Of a stretch of 15,456 nt of DNA, positions 1 through 8,683 are shown piece by piece. The notes beneath the pieces are model-generated. The model was not told the origin of the DNA, made no database searches, and saw only the letters and a list, made by a program, of their open reading frames with translations. The stretch is from Alphaproteobacteria bacterium (lineage in GTDB: Bacteria > Pseudomonadota > Alphaproteobacteria > Rhodobacterales > Rhodobacteraceae). The DNA lies in assembly GCA_030424705.1 (NCBI GenBank), contig JAUHWJ010000003.1, forward strand, positions 1 to 15,456. Reading direction: 5' to 3'. Made by a program: the position numbers and the translations under genes. Within the stretch, counting starts at the first letter, position 1. Each line of letters opens with the position of its first letter.

Positions 1-1
1 G

Positions 2-700
2 AGACTTCTGCGTGCGGCGGCGCTCGCCGGTGCCAGCCTGGGTTTCGCCGCTCAGGCATCTTCCGCAACACTCGTGGGAGATGCGATCAGCGGCTTCGCG
101 ATCTTCCCGAATACGACCATCGAACCTACCGCAGTCGTCTCCAGTCCGCTGACTGTGACGGATGACGCCACCGACGCTTTTCGCTTTGGCGAAGGCGACC
201 GCTTCATGATCGATGTCAACGCATCCTCGGTCACCCTCACCTATGAGTTTAACGCGACGTTCTTTCCAGTCGGTCCGGAGAGCAGCCCCGGCGCTGACGA
301 TTCCTGCAACTGCCTGCTGCTCGCCGGCCTGAACTTCAGCGACGGATCGACCATCACCGGCCTTTCCATCGGAACGGCGACTGGAGGCTTCGGGTCATTT
401 GACGTTGCGACTGGCGCGGAGTTCGGAACCAACGCGCTTGCCAACTTCGCGTTTCCCGCGTCTCCGACCGGTCTTCTGGCAACCCTGCTGGCAGGCAGCG
501 ACGCGGCCGGCGGAGAATATGTGCTGATCGACGTCGGCGGGCTTACGCTCCTGGATGGGGACAGCCTCACACTCGGGTTCTCCACAGCGGGCGGCGGCAA
601 TGTCGGAGCCGTCCCGCTCCCGGCCAGCGCCTGGCTCTTGATCGCTGGGATCGGCGCGCTTGGCGGCCTTTCCCGCCGCCGTCGGCGGGCTGCCGCCTGA
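2..700 (+). CDS. VPLPA-CTERM sorting domain protein (5' end cut by the window)
   Basis: The frame is open from base 2, so the true start lies upstream. The GTG at 74 is internal, because the 24 codons before it encode the hydrophobic Ala/Leu-rich part of a signal peptide with an AQA-SSA type cleavage region. The 232 visible residues show an Ala/Gly/Thr-rich beta-type body, a Cys-x-Cys pair (residues 102 and 104), then VPLPA (204-208), a hydrophobic segment (about 209-224) and a run of five arginines. This three-part tail is the VPLPA-CTERM signal, known as a target of exosortase-type sorting enzymes. The protein is therefore probably exported, held in the membrane by the tail and then processed. 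No exosortase gene is in the window. The body matches no family I recognise. Base composition looks less GC-rich than the genes that follow, which is common for surface proteins. Confidence 0.88.
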   Translation, partial: RLLRAAALAGASLGFAAQASSATLVGDAISGFAIFPNTTIEPTAVVSSPLTVTDDATDAFRFGEGDRFMIDVNASSVTLTYEFNATFFPVGPESSPGADDSCNCLLLAGLNFSDGSTITGLSIGTATGGFGSFDVATGAEFGTNALANFAFPASPTGLLATLLAGSDAAGGEYVLIDVGGLTLLDGDSLTLGFSTAGGGNVGAVPLPASAWLLIAGIGALGGLSRRRRRAAA

Positions 701-731
701 AGCGCCGGTCTGCGCAGGACATAGAGACGGC

Positions 732-761
732 GGGCGCGGCGACAGAAACGCCGCGCCCTTT
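732..761 (+). terminator. Rho-independent terminator after the VPLPA-CTERM gene
   Basis: A perfect 10-bp stem (GGGCGCGGCG at 732-741 with CGCCGCGCCC at 749-758) encloses a 7-nt loop and is followed by TTT and a pyrimidine-rich stretch. It lies 32 nt after the stop codon and 64 nt before the next start. It should end the transcript of the secreted protein and separate it from the ridA-family operon. The T run is short, so termination may be partial. Confidence 0.72.
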
Positions 762-824
762 CCGCTTTCGCGCCGGCCCGCGCCCGTGCAAGTCTCCGCC
801 AGCGATTCCAAGGAGGAGACAGAC

Positions 825-1286
825 ATGCCCGGAACCATCGAAAAGCGCCTCGCCGAACTCGGCGTCGAGATCGGAACCCCCGCCGCGCCCGCCGCCAACT
901 ATGTGCCGACAGTGCGGACGGGCAATCTCGTCTTCATCTCCGGCCAGGTGAGCCAGGACGCGTCCGGCCTCATCAAGGGCAAGCTCGGCGCGGACATGAG
1001 CGTCGAGGACGGCGCTAAGGCCGCAAGGTCTTGCGCGATCCGGCTCATCGAACAGATGAAGATGGCGACGGGCGATCTCGACAAGGTCAAGCGGGTCGTG
1101 AAGCTCCTCGGCATGGTGAACTCCACGCCGGACTTCCCCGACCATCCGAAGGTCGTGAACGGCTGCTCCGACCTCCTCGTGGAGGTGTTCGGCGACAAGG
1201 GCCGCCACGCCCGCTCCGCCGTCGGCGTCGTCAACCTGCCCTTCGGCGTCGCCGTCGAGGTCGAGGCGATCATCGAGGTCGAATGA
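825..1286 (+). CDS. RidA/YjgF/YER057c/UK114 family protein
   Basis: The product is 153 aa. The ATG at 825 follows a strong Shine-Dalgarno (AAGGAGGAGA, 810-819), so longer upstream readings are not needed. Recognisable family segments are VFISGQVS (36-43), DLDKVKRVVKLLGMVNS (84-100) and the C-terminal HARSAVGVVNLPFGVAVEVEA (128-148). Arg130 aligns with the Arg that RidA enzymes use to bind the carboxylate of 2-aminoacrylate and related imines. RidA enzymes hydrolyse reactive enamine/imine by-products of PLP enzymes in the cytoplasm, but many subfamilies have other or unknown roles. The length and N-terminal extension fit the YjgF-like endoribonuclease-2 type subgroup better than classical RidA (about 128 aa). 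The stop overlaps the next start (ATGA), which suggests coupled translation. Confidence 0.88.
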   Translation: MPGTIEKRLAELGVEIGTPAAPAANYVPTVRTGNLVFISGQVSQDASGLIKGKLGADMSVEDGAKAARSCAIRLIEQMKMATGDLDKVKRVVKLLGMVNSTPDFPDHPKVVNGCSDLLVEVFGDKGRHARSAVGVVNLPFGVAVEVEAIIEVE

Positions 1287-2041
1287 CGCCCGCCCTGCCC
1301 CGCGCCTTTCTCGAACGCCCGCTCGCCCATCGCGGTCTCCATGACCGGGCGGCGGGCGTGATCGAGAATTCCCGCGCCGCCGCAGAGGCCGCCATCGCCG
1401 CCGGCTACGGGATCGAGCTCGACCTCCAGCTCTCTGCGGACGGTGAGGCGATGGTCTTCCATGACGACGAGCTGAACCGATTGACAGGGGAGACGGGGCC
1501 GGTGCGGGAGCGGACGGCGCGGGAGCTCTCCCGCATCCGGCTCACGGGGTCCGACGAGACGATCCCGACCCTCGCCGAGTTCCTCTCCCTCGTCGGGGGG
1601 CGCGCGCCGCTTCTTGTCGAGGCGAAGGACCAGAGCCTCGTCATGGGCCCGGTTGACGGGCGGCTCGAGCGGCGCGCTGCGCGGCTCCTCTCCGCCTATG
1701 ACGGCGAGAAGGCCGTCATGTCCTTCAACCCGCATTCCGTCGCCCTTCTTCGCGACGCCGCGCCCGCGATCCCCCGCGGGCGGACGACATGCTCCTTCCG
1801 GGAGGATTACTGGTCCGGCCTCGCCCCCGAACGGCGGGCCGAACTCGCGCGGATGGACGACCTTGACGCGCTCGGATGCGGCTTCATCTCTCATCAGCAC
1901 AACGACTTGGGCGACGAAGAGGTTGCGCGCGTGAAGGCGACGGGGCTCCCGATCCTCTGCTGGACGATCCGCTCGCCGGAGGCGGAGGCCGCGGCGCGGC
2001 GCGTGGCGGACAACGTGACCTTCGAGGGCTACCGGGCTTGA
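1283..2041 (+). CDS. Glycerophosphodiester phosphodiesterase family protein
   Basis: The product is 252 aa. The ATG at 1283 overlaps the previous stop by 4 nt. The TIM-barrel GDPD motifs are all present: AHRG (His16, Arg17), EN near 28-29, ELD (Glu45, Asp47) for the metal, VFHDD (His60) and LLVEAK (Glu113). Family members hydrolyse glycerophosphodiesters, the deacylation products of phospholipids, to glycerol-3-phosphate and an alcohol. No signal peptide is visible, so a cytoplasmic enzyme is expected. The exact substrate cannot be read from the sequence. It sits between a RidA-family gene and a DUF482 gene with overlaps on both sides, so it is almost certainly in one operon with them. The length is normal for small bacterial GDPDs. 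Confidence 0.92.
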   Translation: MTPALPRAFLERPLAHRGLHDRAAGVIENSRAAAEAAIAAGYGIELDLQLSADGEAMVFHDDELNRLTGETGPVRERTARELSRIRLTGSDETIPTLAEFLSLVGGRAPLLVEAKDQSLVMGPVDGRLERRAARLLSAYDGEKAVMSFNPHSVALLRDAAPAIPRGRTTCSFREDYWSGLAPERRAELARMDDLDALGCGFISHQHNDLGDEEVARVKATGLPILCWTIRSPEAEAAARRVADNVTFEGYRA

Positions 2042-3216
2042 GCGAGGAGCCGGCCTTCTCCATCGACGTGGAGACGGCGATCTCCGCCATTCCCGCCGCC
2101 GCATGGGACGGATGCGCCGCGCCGGAGGCTGCGGATGGCGACCGCCCGAAGGACCCCTTCACCACTCACCGCTTCCTCCTCACGCTGGAGGAAAGCGGCA
2201 GCGTCGGCGGCCGCTCCGGCTGGCTGCCGCGGCATCTGAAGGCGACGACGCCGGACGGTCGGCTCGCCGGCGTCATGCCGCTCTACGGCAAGACGCACAG
2301 CCAGGGCGAATATGTCTTCGACCACAACTGGGCGCACGCCTTCGAACATGCGGGGGGGGAGTACTACCCCAAGCTCCAGGGCGCCGTCCCCTTCACACCC
2401 GCCACCGGCCGGCGGCTGCTGACCGCGCCCGGCGCACCGGCGGAGACGGATCTCGCGCTCCTCCAGGGCGCGATCCGGCTCGCAGAGGCCAACGGCCTGT
2501 CCTCGCTCCACGTCACCTTCTGCACCGAGGCGGAATGGCGCCGCGGCGGCGAATACGGACTTCTCCGCCGGCAGGACCAGCAATTCCACTGGGAGAGCCG
2601 GGGCTATTCGACCTTCGCGGATTTCCTCGCCGACCTCGCCAGCGACAAGCGCAAGAACCTGCGGAAGGAGCGCGCGAAGGCGGTGGAGAACGGCGTCCGC
2701 ATCCACCGGCTGACCGGGGACGACATAAGGGAGGAGCACTGGGCGGCCTTCTGGGACTTCTATCAGGACACCGGGAACCGCAAATGGGGCCGCCCCTATC
2801 TCACCCGCCGCTTCTTCGACCTCGCGCAGGAGCGGCTCCGGCATGACGCGCTCCTCGTCATGTGCGAGCGCGGCGGGCGCTGGATCGGCGGGGCGCTGAA
2901 CTTCATCGGGCGGGAGACGCTCTTCGGCCGCTACTGGGGCTGCGTGGAGCACCACCCGTTCCTGCATTTCGAGGCGTGCTATTATCAGGCCATCGACGCC
3001 GCGCTGGAGCTCGGCCTCACCCGCGTCGAGGCCGGGGCGCAGGGGGCGCACAAGCTCGCCCGCGGCTACCTGCCGACGCCGACATACTCGCTGCACCACA
3101 TCACGGACCCGCGCTTCCGCCGCGCCGTCTCCGACTATCTGGGGCGGGAGCGGGCGGCGGTTGACGAGGAGATCGAATACCTGCGAAGCCGGGGGCCGTT
3201 CAGGAAGGGAGACTGA
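2038..3216 (+). CDS. DUF482 / FemAB-like GNAT-fold protein
   Basis: The product is 392 aa from a TTG start at 2038, which overlaps the GDPD stop as TTGA. A GTG at 2068 is the alternative. TTG is preferred because it gives the N-terminal strand and the IPAAAWDGCA segment (18-27) typical of the family, and GAGGG lies upstream. Other family marks are PFTTHRFLLTLEESGSVG (40-57), the long middle region with GEYVFDHNWAHAF (90-102), a basic helix SDKRKNLRKERAKA (202-215) and GAQGAHKLARGYLPTPTYS (333-351). The family (PF04339) is annotated from distant similarity to FemAB peptidyltransferases and GNAT acetyltransferases. An acyl or aminoacyl transfer role is likely, but the substrate is unknown. It is followed after 1 nt by the pterin dehydratase gene. 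Confidence 0.85.
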   Translation: MSEEPAFSIDVETAISAIPAAAWDGCAAPEAADGDRPKDPFTTHRFLLTLEESGSVGGRSGWLPRHLKATTPDGRLAGVMPLYGKTHSQGEYVFDHNWAHAFEHAGGEYYPKLQGAVPFTPATGRRLLTAPGAPAETDLALLQGAIRLAEANGLSSLHVTFCTEAEWRRGGEYGLLRRQDQQFHWESRGYSTFADFLADLASDKRKNLRKERAKAVENGVRIHRLTGDDIREEHWAAFWDFYQDTGNRKWGRPYLTRRFFDLAQERLRHDALLVMCERGGRWIGGALNFIGRETLFGRYWGCVEHHPFLHFEACYYQAIDAALELGLTRVEAGAQGAHKLARGYLPTPTYSLHHITDPRFRRAVSDYLGRERAAVDEEIEYLRSRGPFRKGD

Positions 3217-3217
3217 C

Positions 3218-3517
3218 ATGGCCGCGAAGCTGACCGACGCCGAGCGGGAGGCCGCCCTCCCCGCCCTCGCCGCCGCCTCCTGGGCGCATGAGCCGGAGCG
3301 GGACGCGCTGAAGAAAACATTCCGCTTCAAGAATTTCGTGCGCGCCTGGGGCTGGATGAGCGCGGTGGCGCTGGAGGCGGAGAAGATGGACCATCACCCG
3401 GAATGGTCCAACGTATACGGAACCGTCGAGGTGACGCTGACGACGCATGACGCGAAGGGCCTCACCCAGCTCGACCTCGCTCTCGCACGGAAGATGGACG
3501 CGCTGGCGCGCGGGTGA
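3218..3517 (+). CDS. phhB: 4a-hydroxytetrahydrobiopterin dehydratase (pterin-4a-carbinolamine dehydratase)
   Basis: The product is 99 aa, the usual family length. The ATG at 3218 follows AGGAAGGGA (3202-3210) with about 7 nt spacing. The active-site signature is clear: EKMDHHPEW (55-63, His59 and His60), then NVYGTVEVTLTTHD (65-78, His77) and GLTQLDLALARKMD (81-94). The enzyme dehydrates the carbinolamine formed when aromatic amino acid hydroxylases use tetrahydropterin, so the cofactor can be recycled. No phenylalanine hydroxylase lies in the window, and in many bacteria the gene stands apart from it. It is probably the last gene of the operon that starts with the RidA-family gene, because the next gene appears to have its own promoter. 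Confidence 0.95.
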   Translation: MAAKLTDAEREAALPALAAASWAHEPERDALKKTFRFKNFVRAWGWMSAVALEAEKMDHHPEWSNVYGTVEVTLTTHDAKGLTQLDLALARKMDALARG

Positions 3518-3545
3518 ATTCCTCCGGGAATCATCCGCGGCGTGC

Positions 3546-3551
3546 TATGCT
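3546..3551 (+). promoter_or_regulatory. Candidate -10 box for a leaderless SRPBCC transcript
   Basis: TATGCT ends 6 nt before the ATG at 3558, which puts the expected transcription start on or next to the A of the start codon. No Shine-Dalgarno is visible in front of this ATG, which fits a leaderless mRNA. The -35 position shows no good match, but a small inverted repeat (ATTCC-TCCG-GGAAT, 3518-3531) covers that area. The call is an inference from motif spacing only. Confidence 0.35.
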
Positions 3552-3557
3552 GTGTAG

Positions 3558-3980
3558 ATGACCGACAGTTCACATGACCGCGTGACGCGCATGATCCGCC
3601 TTTCCGCCCCGCCGGAAGACGTGTGGCGGGCAATCGGCGATTTCGACGGCGTAGCGGGCTGGCACCCCGCATTCGTAGCCGCCGAACCGACGGAGATCGA
3701 CGGCGAGCGCTACCGCCGGCTGACCACGACCGAAGGCGAACAGTATTTCGACCGTCTGATCGAGACGGGGCCGCTGCGCTACGCCTACGAGACGGCCGAG
3801 GGGCCGCTGGCGCTCTCCGACTTTCGCGCGACGCTCGCCTGTGTGGCGGAGAAGGGCGGCTGCCACGTCTTCTGGTCCGCCCGGTTCGAGCCGCCGGAGG
3901 GGCAGGAGCGCGAGGCGGACGAAGTCGTCGGAGCCCTCTTCGAGATCGGCCTGGCCGCGCTCGCGGATCGTTTCCAGTGA
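3558..3980 (+). CDS. SRPBCC (START/polyketide cyclase-like) family protein
   Basis: The product is 140 aa. The pattern fits the SRPBCC helix-grip fold: a first strand ending in RLSAPPEDVWRAIGDFDGVAGWHPAF (14-39), which is the typical opening with the Trp and the His-Pro, then alternating strands (RYRRLTTTEG, LRYAYETA, FRATLACV, CHVFWSARFEP) and a long C-terminal helix with VVGALFEIGLAALADRF (123-139). Proteins of this fold bind hydrophobic ligands in a deep pocket, and their chemistry varies widely. No specific ligand can be named. There is no signal peptide. A 181-nt gap separates it from mreB, so it is not in the same transcription unit by default. The start is the first ATG and has no Shine-Dalgarno. 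Confidence 0.82.
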   Translation: MTDSSHDRVTRMIRLSAPPEDVWRAIGDFDGVAGWHPAFVAAEPTEIDGERYRRLTTTEGEQYFDRLIETGPLRYAYETAEGPLALSDFRATLACVAEKGGCHVFWSARFEPPEGQEREADEVVGALFEIGLAALADRFQ

Positions 3981-4026
3981 TGGCGCGCCCGGTCAAACTC
4001 TGTTAACCAAACTTGCGATACCGTGA

Positions 4027-5202
<1,176 letters not shown>

Positions 5203-5238
5203 CGCTGGGCGCCGAAGCGTCCCGCGGGAGGAACAGAG

Positions 5239-6189
5239 ATGGCCGCGCGGGAGCGGGAGGACATCGGAGCGGAATTCGGGCGGCTCCTGCGCCGCGGCCT
5301 GATCGTCGCGCTCGTCCTTCTCGCGCTCGCGCTCCTGGTCCTCTGGCGGGCGGACAGCCCGCGCCTCGAACGCCTGCGCATGAGCCTCGCGGACTGGGCG
5401 ACGCCCTCGGTCGAGATGACGGCGGACCCGATCGGCGCGCTTTCCGACATGGCGGCGGACTTCCGGGACTTCACGCGCGTTCATGAGCGGAACCGGGAGC
5501 TCCGCGCCGAAATCCAGCGCCTCCGCGCCTGGCGGGAGACGGCGCAGCAGCTGGAGCAGGAAAACGCCCAGCTTCGCGCGCTCAATAACCTCCGCCTTGG
5601 CTCCCGCACCGGCTTCGTCGCCGGTGAGGTGATTGCGGACAGCGGGAGCCCCTTCGCGCAGTCGGCGCTCCTGAACATCGGCGCCGATGACGGGGTGATT
5701 GACGGTGCCGCAGCGGTGGACGGAGAAGGGCTTGTGGGCCGCGTCGTCGGCGTCGGGCGGCGGGCCTCGCGCGTGCTCCTTCTTACCGACTTCAATAGCC
5801 GTGTTCCCGTGAAAGTCCTGCCCTCCGGGCGGCGGGCGATCCTCTCGGGCGAGAATTCGGATTCGCCCCGGCTCAGCTTCCTCGACGCCCTCGCAGGCGT
5901 CGCGCCCGGCGACCAGGTGGTGACGACAGGCGATGGTGGCGTGTTCCCGCCGGACCTTCCCGTGGGGCGCGTCGCCGTAGTCGGCGAATACGGCGCGCGG
6001 GTGCAGGTGGCGGCGGATTACGAGCGGCTCGAATTCGTGCGCATCCTCCTCTATCGCCCCTCGACGCGGATCGACACGCCGGGCGGCCTGATCGCGCCCC
6101 GCGAAAGCCCCGCGGAGCCCGGCGATGCGGAGGGCGCCGCGCCGGGCGCGCCGGATGCGCCGCTGCTCGGTCAGGCGGGGGCGGATTGA
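5239..6189 (+). CDS. mreC: Rod shape-determining protein MreC
   Basis: The product is 316 aa. The start follows GGGAGGA (5226-5232). The layout is typical: a short cytoplasmic basic N-terminus, one membrane segment (about 20-37), a coiled coil rich in Arg/Glu/Leu/Gln (about 78-118), then the periplasmic double beta-barrel region (about 122-275) with GEVIADSGSPFAQSALLNIGADDGV, GLVGRVVGVG and a VVTTGDGGVFPPDLPVG segment. MreC is a bitopic scaffold that links MreB and MreD to PBP2 and activates PBP2/RodA. The last 30 residues are Ala/Pro/Gly-rich and look disordered. This tail is variable in the family. The stop overlaps the mreD start (TGATG). Confidence 0.95.
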   Translation: MAAREREDIGAEFGRLLRRGLIVALVLLALALLVLWRADSPRLERLRMSLADWATPSVEMTADPIGALSDMAADFRDFTRVHERNRELRAEIQRLRAWRETAQQLEQENAQLRALNNLRLGSRTGFVAGEVIADSGSPFAQSALLNIGADDGVIDGAAAVDGEGLVGRVVGVGRRASRVLLLTDFNSRVPVKVLPSGRRAILSGENSDSPRLSFLDALAGVAPGDQVVTTGDGGVFPPDLPVGRVAVVGEYGARVQVAADYERLEFVRILLYRPSTRIDTPGGLIAPRESPAEPGDAEGAAPGAPDAPLLGQAGAD

Positions 6190-6728
6190 TGGCGGGGAAC
6201 GCCTCTCGCCCCGCCCGTTTCGCGGGCATGGCCGCGCTCGCCGCGCTGGGCTGGCTCGCGATCCTGATCGGCCTCGCGCCGATCGACGCGCGGGCCGCCG
6301 CCTGGCCGGCGCCCGATCTCCTCTTCGGCGTCGTCGCCTGTTTCGTCGTGCGCCGCCCCTCCTCCTCGCCCGCTGCGCTCATCCTTGTACTCGGCCTCGC
6401 TCGGGACGTGCTGGGCGGCGGGCCGGCCGGGCTCGGCGCGCTCACGCTCTGGGCCGCGGCGGAATATCTCCGCTTCCACAGGGACCGCTTCATCCGCTCC
6501 CCGCTCGCGGAGGCGGGCGCGCTGGCGGCCCTCTCGCTTCTTCTGCCCCTGGCGCACCTCGTCGCGATGACCGCGCTTTTCGCGCCCTCGCCGCCGCTTT
6601 CTGTTCTGGCGCTCGGCGCCGCCTCGACCTTCGCGGCTGCGCTGGCGGTCCGGGTCCTGCTGGTCCACCTCCTGCGGATCGGCGGCGAGGCGGTGGAGAA
6701 CCACCGTCTGATCGGGCGGGCGCGATGA
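6189..6728 (+). CDS. mreD: Rod shape-determining protein MreD
   Basis: The product is 179 aa. The ATG at 6189 shares one base with the mreC stop. A TTG three bases earlier is also open but less likely. The protein is very hydrophobic with about five membrane segments (roughly 13-32, 43-55, 61-75, 107-131, 137-160). The segment WPAPDLLFGVVACFVVRRP (39-57) is the recognisable part of Rhodobacterales-type MreD, followed by GLARDVLGGGPAGLGAL. MreD is the small integral membrane member of the MreBCD complex and modulates how MreC acts on PBP2. MreD is poorly conserved, so the position between mreC and mrdA carries much of the assignment. The stop overlaps the mrdA start as ATGA. Confidence 0.9.
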   Translation: MAGNASRPARFAGMAALAALGWLAILIGLAPIDARAAAWPAPDLLFGVVACFVVRRPSSSPAALILVLGLARDVLGGGPAGLGALTLWAAAEYLRFHRDRFIRSPLAEAGALAALSLLLPLAHLVAMTALFAPSPPLSVLALGAASTFAAALAVRVLLVHLLRIGGEAVENHRLIGRAR

Positions 6729-8683
6729 ACCGCTTCTCCTTCCGGAAGGACGCGTCGCGCCCCGGCGCCCCGCCCCGCATCAGCCGCCGCGGCGCCCTTC
6801 TCCTCGGCGCGCAGGCCGCGGTGATGGGGGCGCTCTTCTGGCGGCTGAAGGCGCTGCAGATCGATTCGGCGGACGAATACCTCCTGATGGCGGAGGAGAA
6901 CCGGATCAATGTCCGCCTCCTGCCGCCCGCGCGCGGCGAGATTTTCGACCGGAAGGGCCGCCCACTCGCACTCAACCGGCAGAATTACCGCGTCGTCCTC
7001 GTGCGCGAGCAGGCGGGGGATGTGGAGGCCGTGCTGGACGAACTGGCGCGCCTCATCGACATCCCGCCCCATCAACGCAGCCGCGCCCTACGCGAGATCC
7101 GCTCGAAGAGCGCCTTCGTCCCCGTCACCGTCGCCGAGAACCTGGACTGGGAGACCTTCGCCCGCGTCAACGCCAACGCCCCCGCCTTGCCCGGCGTGAC
7201 GCCGGAAGTCGGCCTCAGCCGCCATTATCCGGAGGGGGAGAAGCTCGGCCACGTGCTCGGCTACGTCGCCCGCTTCGCCGAGAACGACAAGGACCGGGAA
7301 GATGCGGACGATCCGCTCTTCCAGATCCCCGACTTCCATATCGGCAAGAACGGCGTGGAACGCGCGCTCGAGCCCGTGCTCCGCGGCTCCGCGGGGGCGA
7401 GCCGGATCGAGGTCAACGCCGTCGGCCGCGTAATCCGGGAGATCGACCGCAAGCCGGGCGCGCCGGGCGCAGATATCGGCCTCACCATCGACCTCGACCT
7501 CCAGCGCTACGCCCTCAGGCGGATGGAGGGGGAGAGCGCAGCGAGCGTGGTGATGGAGATCGAGAGCGGGGACATCCTCGCCCTCGCCTCCACCCCCGGC
7601 TTCGACCCGAACAAGTTCGTGACCGGGATCAGCCAGACCGAATGGAGCGCCCTGCTGGAGGACGAATACCGCCCCCTCGCGAACAAGGCCGTCTCCGGCC
7701 AGTATCCGCCGGGCTCCACATTCAAGATGATCGTCGCACTCGCCGCGCTGGAAGCCGGGGTCGCCGGCCCCGGCGAGTCGGTCTTCTGCAATGGCGGCTA
7801 CAAGCTGGGGGACCGGATCTTCCATTGCTGGAAGCGCGGCGGTCATGGCCATGTGAGACTGAAGGAGGCGATCAAGTCCTCCTGCGACGTCTATTTCTAC
7901 GAGATGGCCCGGCGCGTCGGCGTGGACCGGATCTCGGAAATGGCGGTGCGCTTCGGCCTCGGCCCGGCCCCGGCGCTCGAGATGACCGCGGTGCGGGACG
8001 GAATCGCGCCGACGCGGGCCTGGAAGCTCGCCCGGCACGGCGAGAGCTGGCAGCTCGGCGACACGCTCAATGTCGGCATCGGGCAGGGCTATGTCCTCTC
8101 CAGCCCGCTACAGCTCGCGGTGATGACCGCCCGCCTGGGCGGAGACGGCCGCATGGTGCAGCCGCGGCTCGTACGCACGATGGCCGGGCAGCCGGCGCCC
8201 GCGCCGGAGCCGGAGCCGCTCGGCGTCTCCGCCGCGCATCTGCGGCTGGTGCGGGAGGGGATGTTCGCCGTCTCCTCCGAACCCGGCGGCACCGCCTGGC
8301 GCAGCCGCATCGCCGATGAGGCGATGCTCATGGCCGGGAAGACCGGCACGAGCCAGGTGCGCCGCATCACGATGGCGGAGCGCGCCCGCGGCGTCACCCG
8401 CAACGAGGACCTGCCCTGGAACCGGCGGGACCATGCGCTCTTCGTCGCCTTCGCGCCGTGGGAGCAGCCGCGCTACGCCATCGCGACGGTGGTTGAGCAT
8501 GGCGGCGGCGGCTCCCGCGCCGCCGCGCCCATCGCGAGGGACATCATGATGCGCGCACTCTATGGCGGGGAGCCGCCGCTCCGCGCCTATCCGCCCGAGG
8601 AACGGCGCGAGATCGAGGAGCGGCGGGAGCAGGAACGGCTCACGCCAGACGATGCGGCCGAGACGCCGCGGAACCGCGCATGA
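6725..8683 (+). CDS. mrdA: Penicillin-binding protein 2 (elongation-specific DD-transpeptidase)
   Basis: The product is 652 aa. A single membrane anchor lies at about 24-40, after a basic cytoplasmic start. The pedestal domain begins with RLLPPARGEIFDRKGRPLALN (64-84), the hallmark of class B PBPs. The transpeptidase domain carries STFK (Ser331 nucleophile, Lys334), SCD (386-388, the SxD form known in PBP2 proteins) and KTG (539-541). PBP2 cross-links peptidoglycan during lateral wall growth and works as a pair with RodA, encoded next. The C-terminus after about residue 620 is a highly charged Glu/Arg tail, likely periplasmic and flexible. Both ends overlap neighbours by ATGA, so synthesis is probably coupled to mreD and rodA. 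Confidence 0.96.
   Translation: MNRFSFRKDASRPGAPPRISRRGALLLGAQAAVMGALFWRLKALQIDSADEYLLMAEENRINVRLLPPARGEIFDRKGRPLALNRQNYRVVLVREQAGDVEAVLDELARLIDIPPHQRSRALREIRSKSAFVPVTVAENLDWETFARVNANAPALPGVTPEVGLSRHYPEGEKLGHVLGYVARFAENDKDREDADDPLFQIPDFHIGKNGVERALEPVLRGSAGASRIEVNAVGRVIREIDRKPGAPGADIGLTIDLDLQRYALRRMEGESAASVVMEIESGDILALASTPGFDPNKFVTGISQTEWSALLEDEYRPLANKAVSGQYPPGSTFKMIVALAALEAGVAGPGESVFCNGGYKLGDRIFHCWKRGGHGHVRLKEAIKSSCDVYFYEMARRVGVDRISEMAVRFGLGPAPALEMTAVRDGIAPTRAWKLARHGESWQLGDTLNVGIGQGYVLSSPLQLAVMTARLGGDGRMVQPRLVRTMAGQPAPAPEPEPLGVSAAHLRLVREGMFAVSSEPGGTAWRSRIADEAMLMAGKTGTSQVRRITMAERARGVTRNEDLPWNRRDHALFVAFAPWEQPRYAIATVVEHGGGGSRAAAPIARDIMMRALYGGEPPLRAYPPEERREIEERREQERLTPDDAAETPRNRA

Noticed and set aside
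74..700. GTG at 74 as the start of the VPLPA-CTERM gene
   Set aside because: The same frame is open to the window edge and encodes the end of a signal peptide, so the start lies upstream.
4003..4008. TTAACC as a CtrA binding site before mreB, and a similar TTAACC at 10755-10760 before the DUF502 gene
   Set aside because: The second half-site is missing at the right distance in both places, and the second copy lies inside the ghrA coding region.
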